Assembly (NCBI GenBank): GCA_021804195.1
Contig: JAJZKJ010000102.1
Span: 1 to 7,441 of the forward strand
DNA: 7,441 bases
Origin: Acidobacteriota bacterium
GTDB lineage: Bacteria > Planctomycetota > Phycisphaerae > WQYP01 > JAJZKJ01
Direction: 5' to 3'
Shown piece after piece: positions 6,418 through 7,441 of this stretch. Position 1 is the stretch's first letter. Every line of letters begins with the position of its first letter. The notes beneath the pieces are model-generated. The model was not told the origin of the DNA. It did not search any database and saw nothing but the letters and a program-made list of their open reading frames with translations. A program made the translations under genes and the position numbers.

Positions 6418-7441
6418 TCACCGTACGGACTTCATTTCGCCCGGCCGCCAGCGAACGAATCCTTCGATGGCTTCATATTCGGCCAGGCCGAGCCGGTCAT
6501 ACAGCGCCGCGGTGGCGCGATTGCGTTCCTCGGCGCGCCGCCAGAATTCCCGCCCGTCGCCGCCGGGGAACATGGCGCGGTCTTTCTGGCTCTGGTGTTT
6601 GAAAATGGCGTCGCGCTTGCGCATAAGTTCCTGCGGGCTTAAAGGAATCGCCATGTCGATATCTTCCGGCTCCCATTCCTGCCAGGCGCCGCGGTAGAGC
6701 CATACCTCGCACTTTTCAAACCAGTTTTGCGAACGAACCCGCTCCATGGCGCGCAGGACCGCCTGCAGACACACCCGATGCGTTCCGTGCGGATCAGCCA
6801 AATCGCCGGCGGCGTATATCTGATGCGGTTGAACGGCCGCGAGCAGATCGACGGTTAATTGCACGTCCCGTTCGCCGAGGGGGTTTTTCCTGATGGCGCC
6901 GGTCTCATAGAACGGCAAATCCATAAAATGAAGCCGTTCCATCGGAATCCGAAATTCGCGCGCGGCAGCGCGGGCTTCTCCGCGACGAATCAACGCCTTG
7001 ATCTTCCGGAGCTGCGGGGAATCTTCCTGCCCCGGCGATTTTCCGCGGATGAATTGCTCGGCTTGCTCCTCGAGTCGCCGGGCGGCCTCGGCGTCCAGCT
7101 GAAAAAGCCGATTGAATTCGGCGGCAAAATCGGCGAAGCGGATGGCGTCGCTGTCGAATACGGCGATGTTTCCGCTGGTTTGATACGCCACATGCACTTC
7201 ATGCCCCTGCTCCGCCAGACGAATCAGCGTACCGCCCATGCTGATTACGTCATCATCGGGATGGGGACTGAACACCAGAACGCGCTTGGGAAAAATATCA
7301 TCGGTGGGACGGCGAATGTCGCCGGGCCGGCGCTCCGTTTCCGGTTTGCCGCCCGGCCAGCCGGTAATGGTGAGAATCAGCGCCCGGAACACGTCCAGGT
7401 TGATGTTATAAGCCGGCCCACCGATGATATTTTTCCCAAGC
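6418..7441 (-). CDS. nagB: PIG-L/LmbE deacetylase domain of a probable glucosamine-6-phosphate deaminase fusion, 5'-truncated
   Basis: The frame stays open to the window edge: 16 sense codons precede the internal GTG at 7392-7390, and they read as protein (KNIIGGPAYNINLD before VFRALILTITGWPGG). The start therefore lies outside the window. The visible ~340 residues match the C-terminal half of long NagB-type proteins of Bacteroidota and Planctomycetota, in which a glucosamine-6-phosphate deaminase domain precedes a PIG-L/LmbE domain. Counting from the GTG, the zinc-site motif PHPDDD is at 43-48, HEVHVAYQTSGN at 64-75, and the second metal-site motif DPHGTH at 200-205; FKHQSQKD (264-271) and EFWRRAEERNR (282-292) are further family marks. 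NagB converts glucosamine-6-phosphate to fructose-6-phosphate and ammonia; the PIG-L part has deacetylase hallmarks but an uncertain substrate. The NagB domain itself is not in view, so the symbol is inferred. A stand-alone PIG-L deacetylase is the alternative, made less likely by the open 5' end. Confidence 0.8.
   Translation of the reverse strand, partial: LGKNIIGGPAYNINLDVFRALILTITGWPGGKPETERRPGDIRRPTDDIFPKRVLVFSPHPDDDVISMGGTLIRLAEQGHEVHVAYQTSGNIAVFDSDAIRFADFAAEFNRLFQLDAEAARRLEEQAEQFIRGKSPGQEDSPQLRKIKALIRRGEARAAAREFRIPMERLHFMDLPFYETGAIRKNPLGERDVQLTVDLLAAVQPHQIYAAGDLADPHGTHRVCLQAVLRAMERVRSQNWFEKCEVWLYRGAWQEWEPEDIDMAIPLSPQELMRKRDAIFKHQSQKDRAMFPGGDGREFWRRAEERNRATAALYDRLGLAEYEAIEGFVRWRPGEMKSVR

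Overview
The window is a GC-rich bacterial segment with five protein genes. I infer a Planctomycetota-like bacterium, possibly Phycisphaerae, from family resemblance only. The clues are a deoxyhypusine-synthase-family enzyme in a bacterium, a secreted SH3-repeat protein with a Pro/Ala/Thr-rich linker, and a NagB/PIG-L type fusion protein. No rRNA, tRNA, transposase, phage gene or CRISPR array was seen.

Layout. Bases 1-77 are an exact copy of an internal piece of thiC (4471-4547). The odd window length and the position of this copy at base 1 suggest a contig end. A deoxyhypusine synthase-like gene follows (74-1156, +); its apparent start codon lies inside the repeated piece. Facing it is a gene for an exported or membrane-anchored protein with two SH3b domains (1264-2805, -).

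The divergent spacer 2806-3242 is the regulatory core. On the minus strand it holds a putative promoter, a tandem 11-bp repeat touching its -35 box, a long 5'-UTR hairpin and a strong ribosome binding site for the SH3 gene. On the plus strand it holds a near-consensus sigma70-type promoter, a TPP riboswitch and a strong ribosome binding site for thiC (3243-4961, +).

The stop codon of thiC is followed within 0-6 bases by a secreted beta-rich protein gene (4968-6359, +) that resembles carbohydrate-active or carbohydrate-binding proteins. It is probably co-transcribed with thiC, and so may be under thiamine control. Facing it, and running off the right edge, is the C-terminal PIG-L/LmbE deacetylase part of a probable glucosamine-6-phosphate deaminase fusion (6418-7441, -).

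Functions. thiC makes the pyrimidine half of thiamine and is feedback-controlled by TPP. The DHS-like enzyme probably acts in polyamine metabolism. The secreted beta-rich protein and the NagB/PIG-L protein point to carbohydrate and amino-sugar handling. The genes do not form one obvious pathway. The points most worth checking are the thiC repeat at the left end, the SH3 gene leader, a ~65-residue insertion in ThiC, and the tight coupling of thiC to an unrelated secreted protein.
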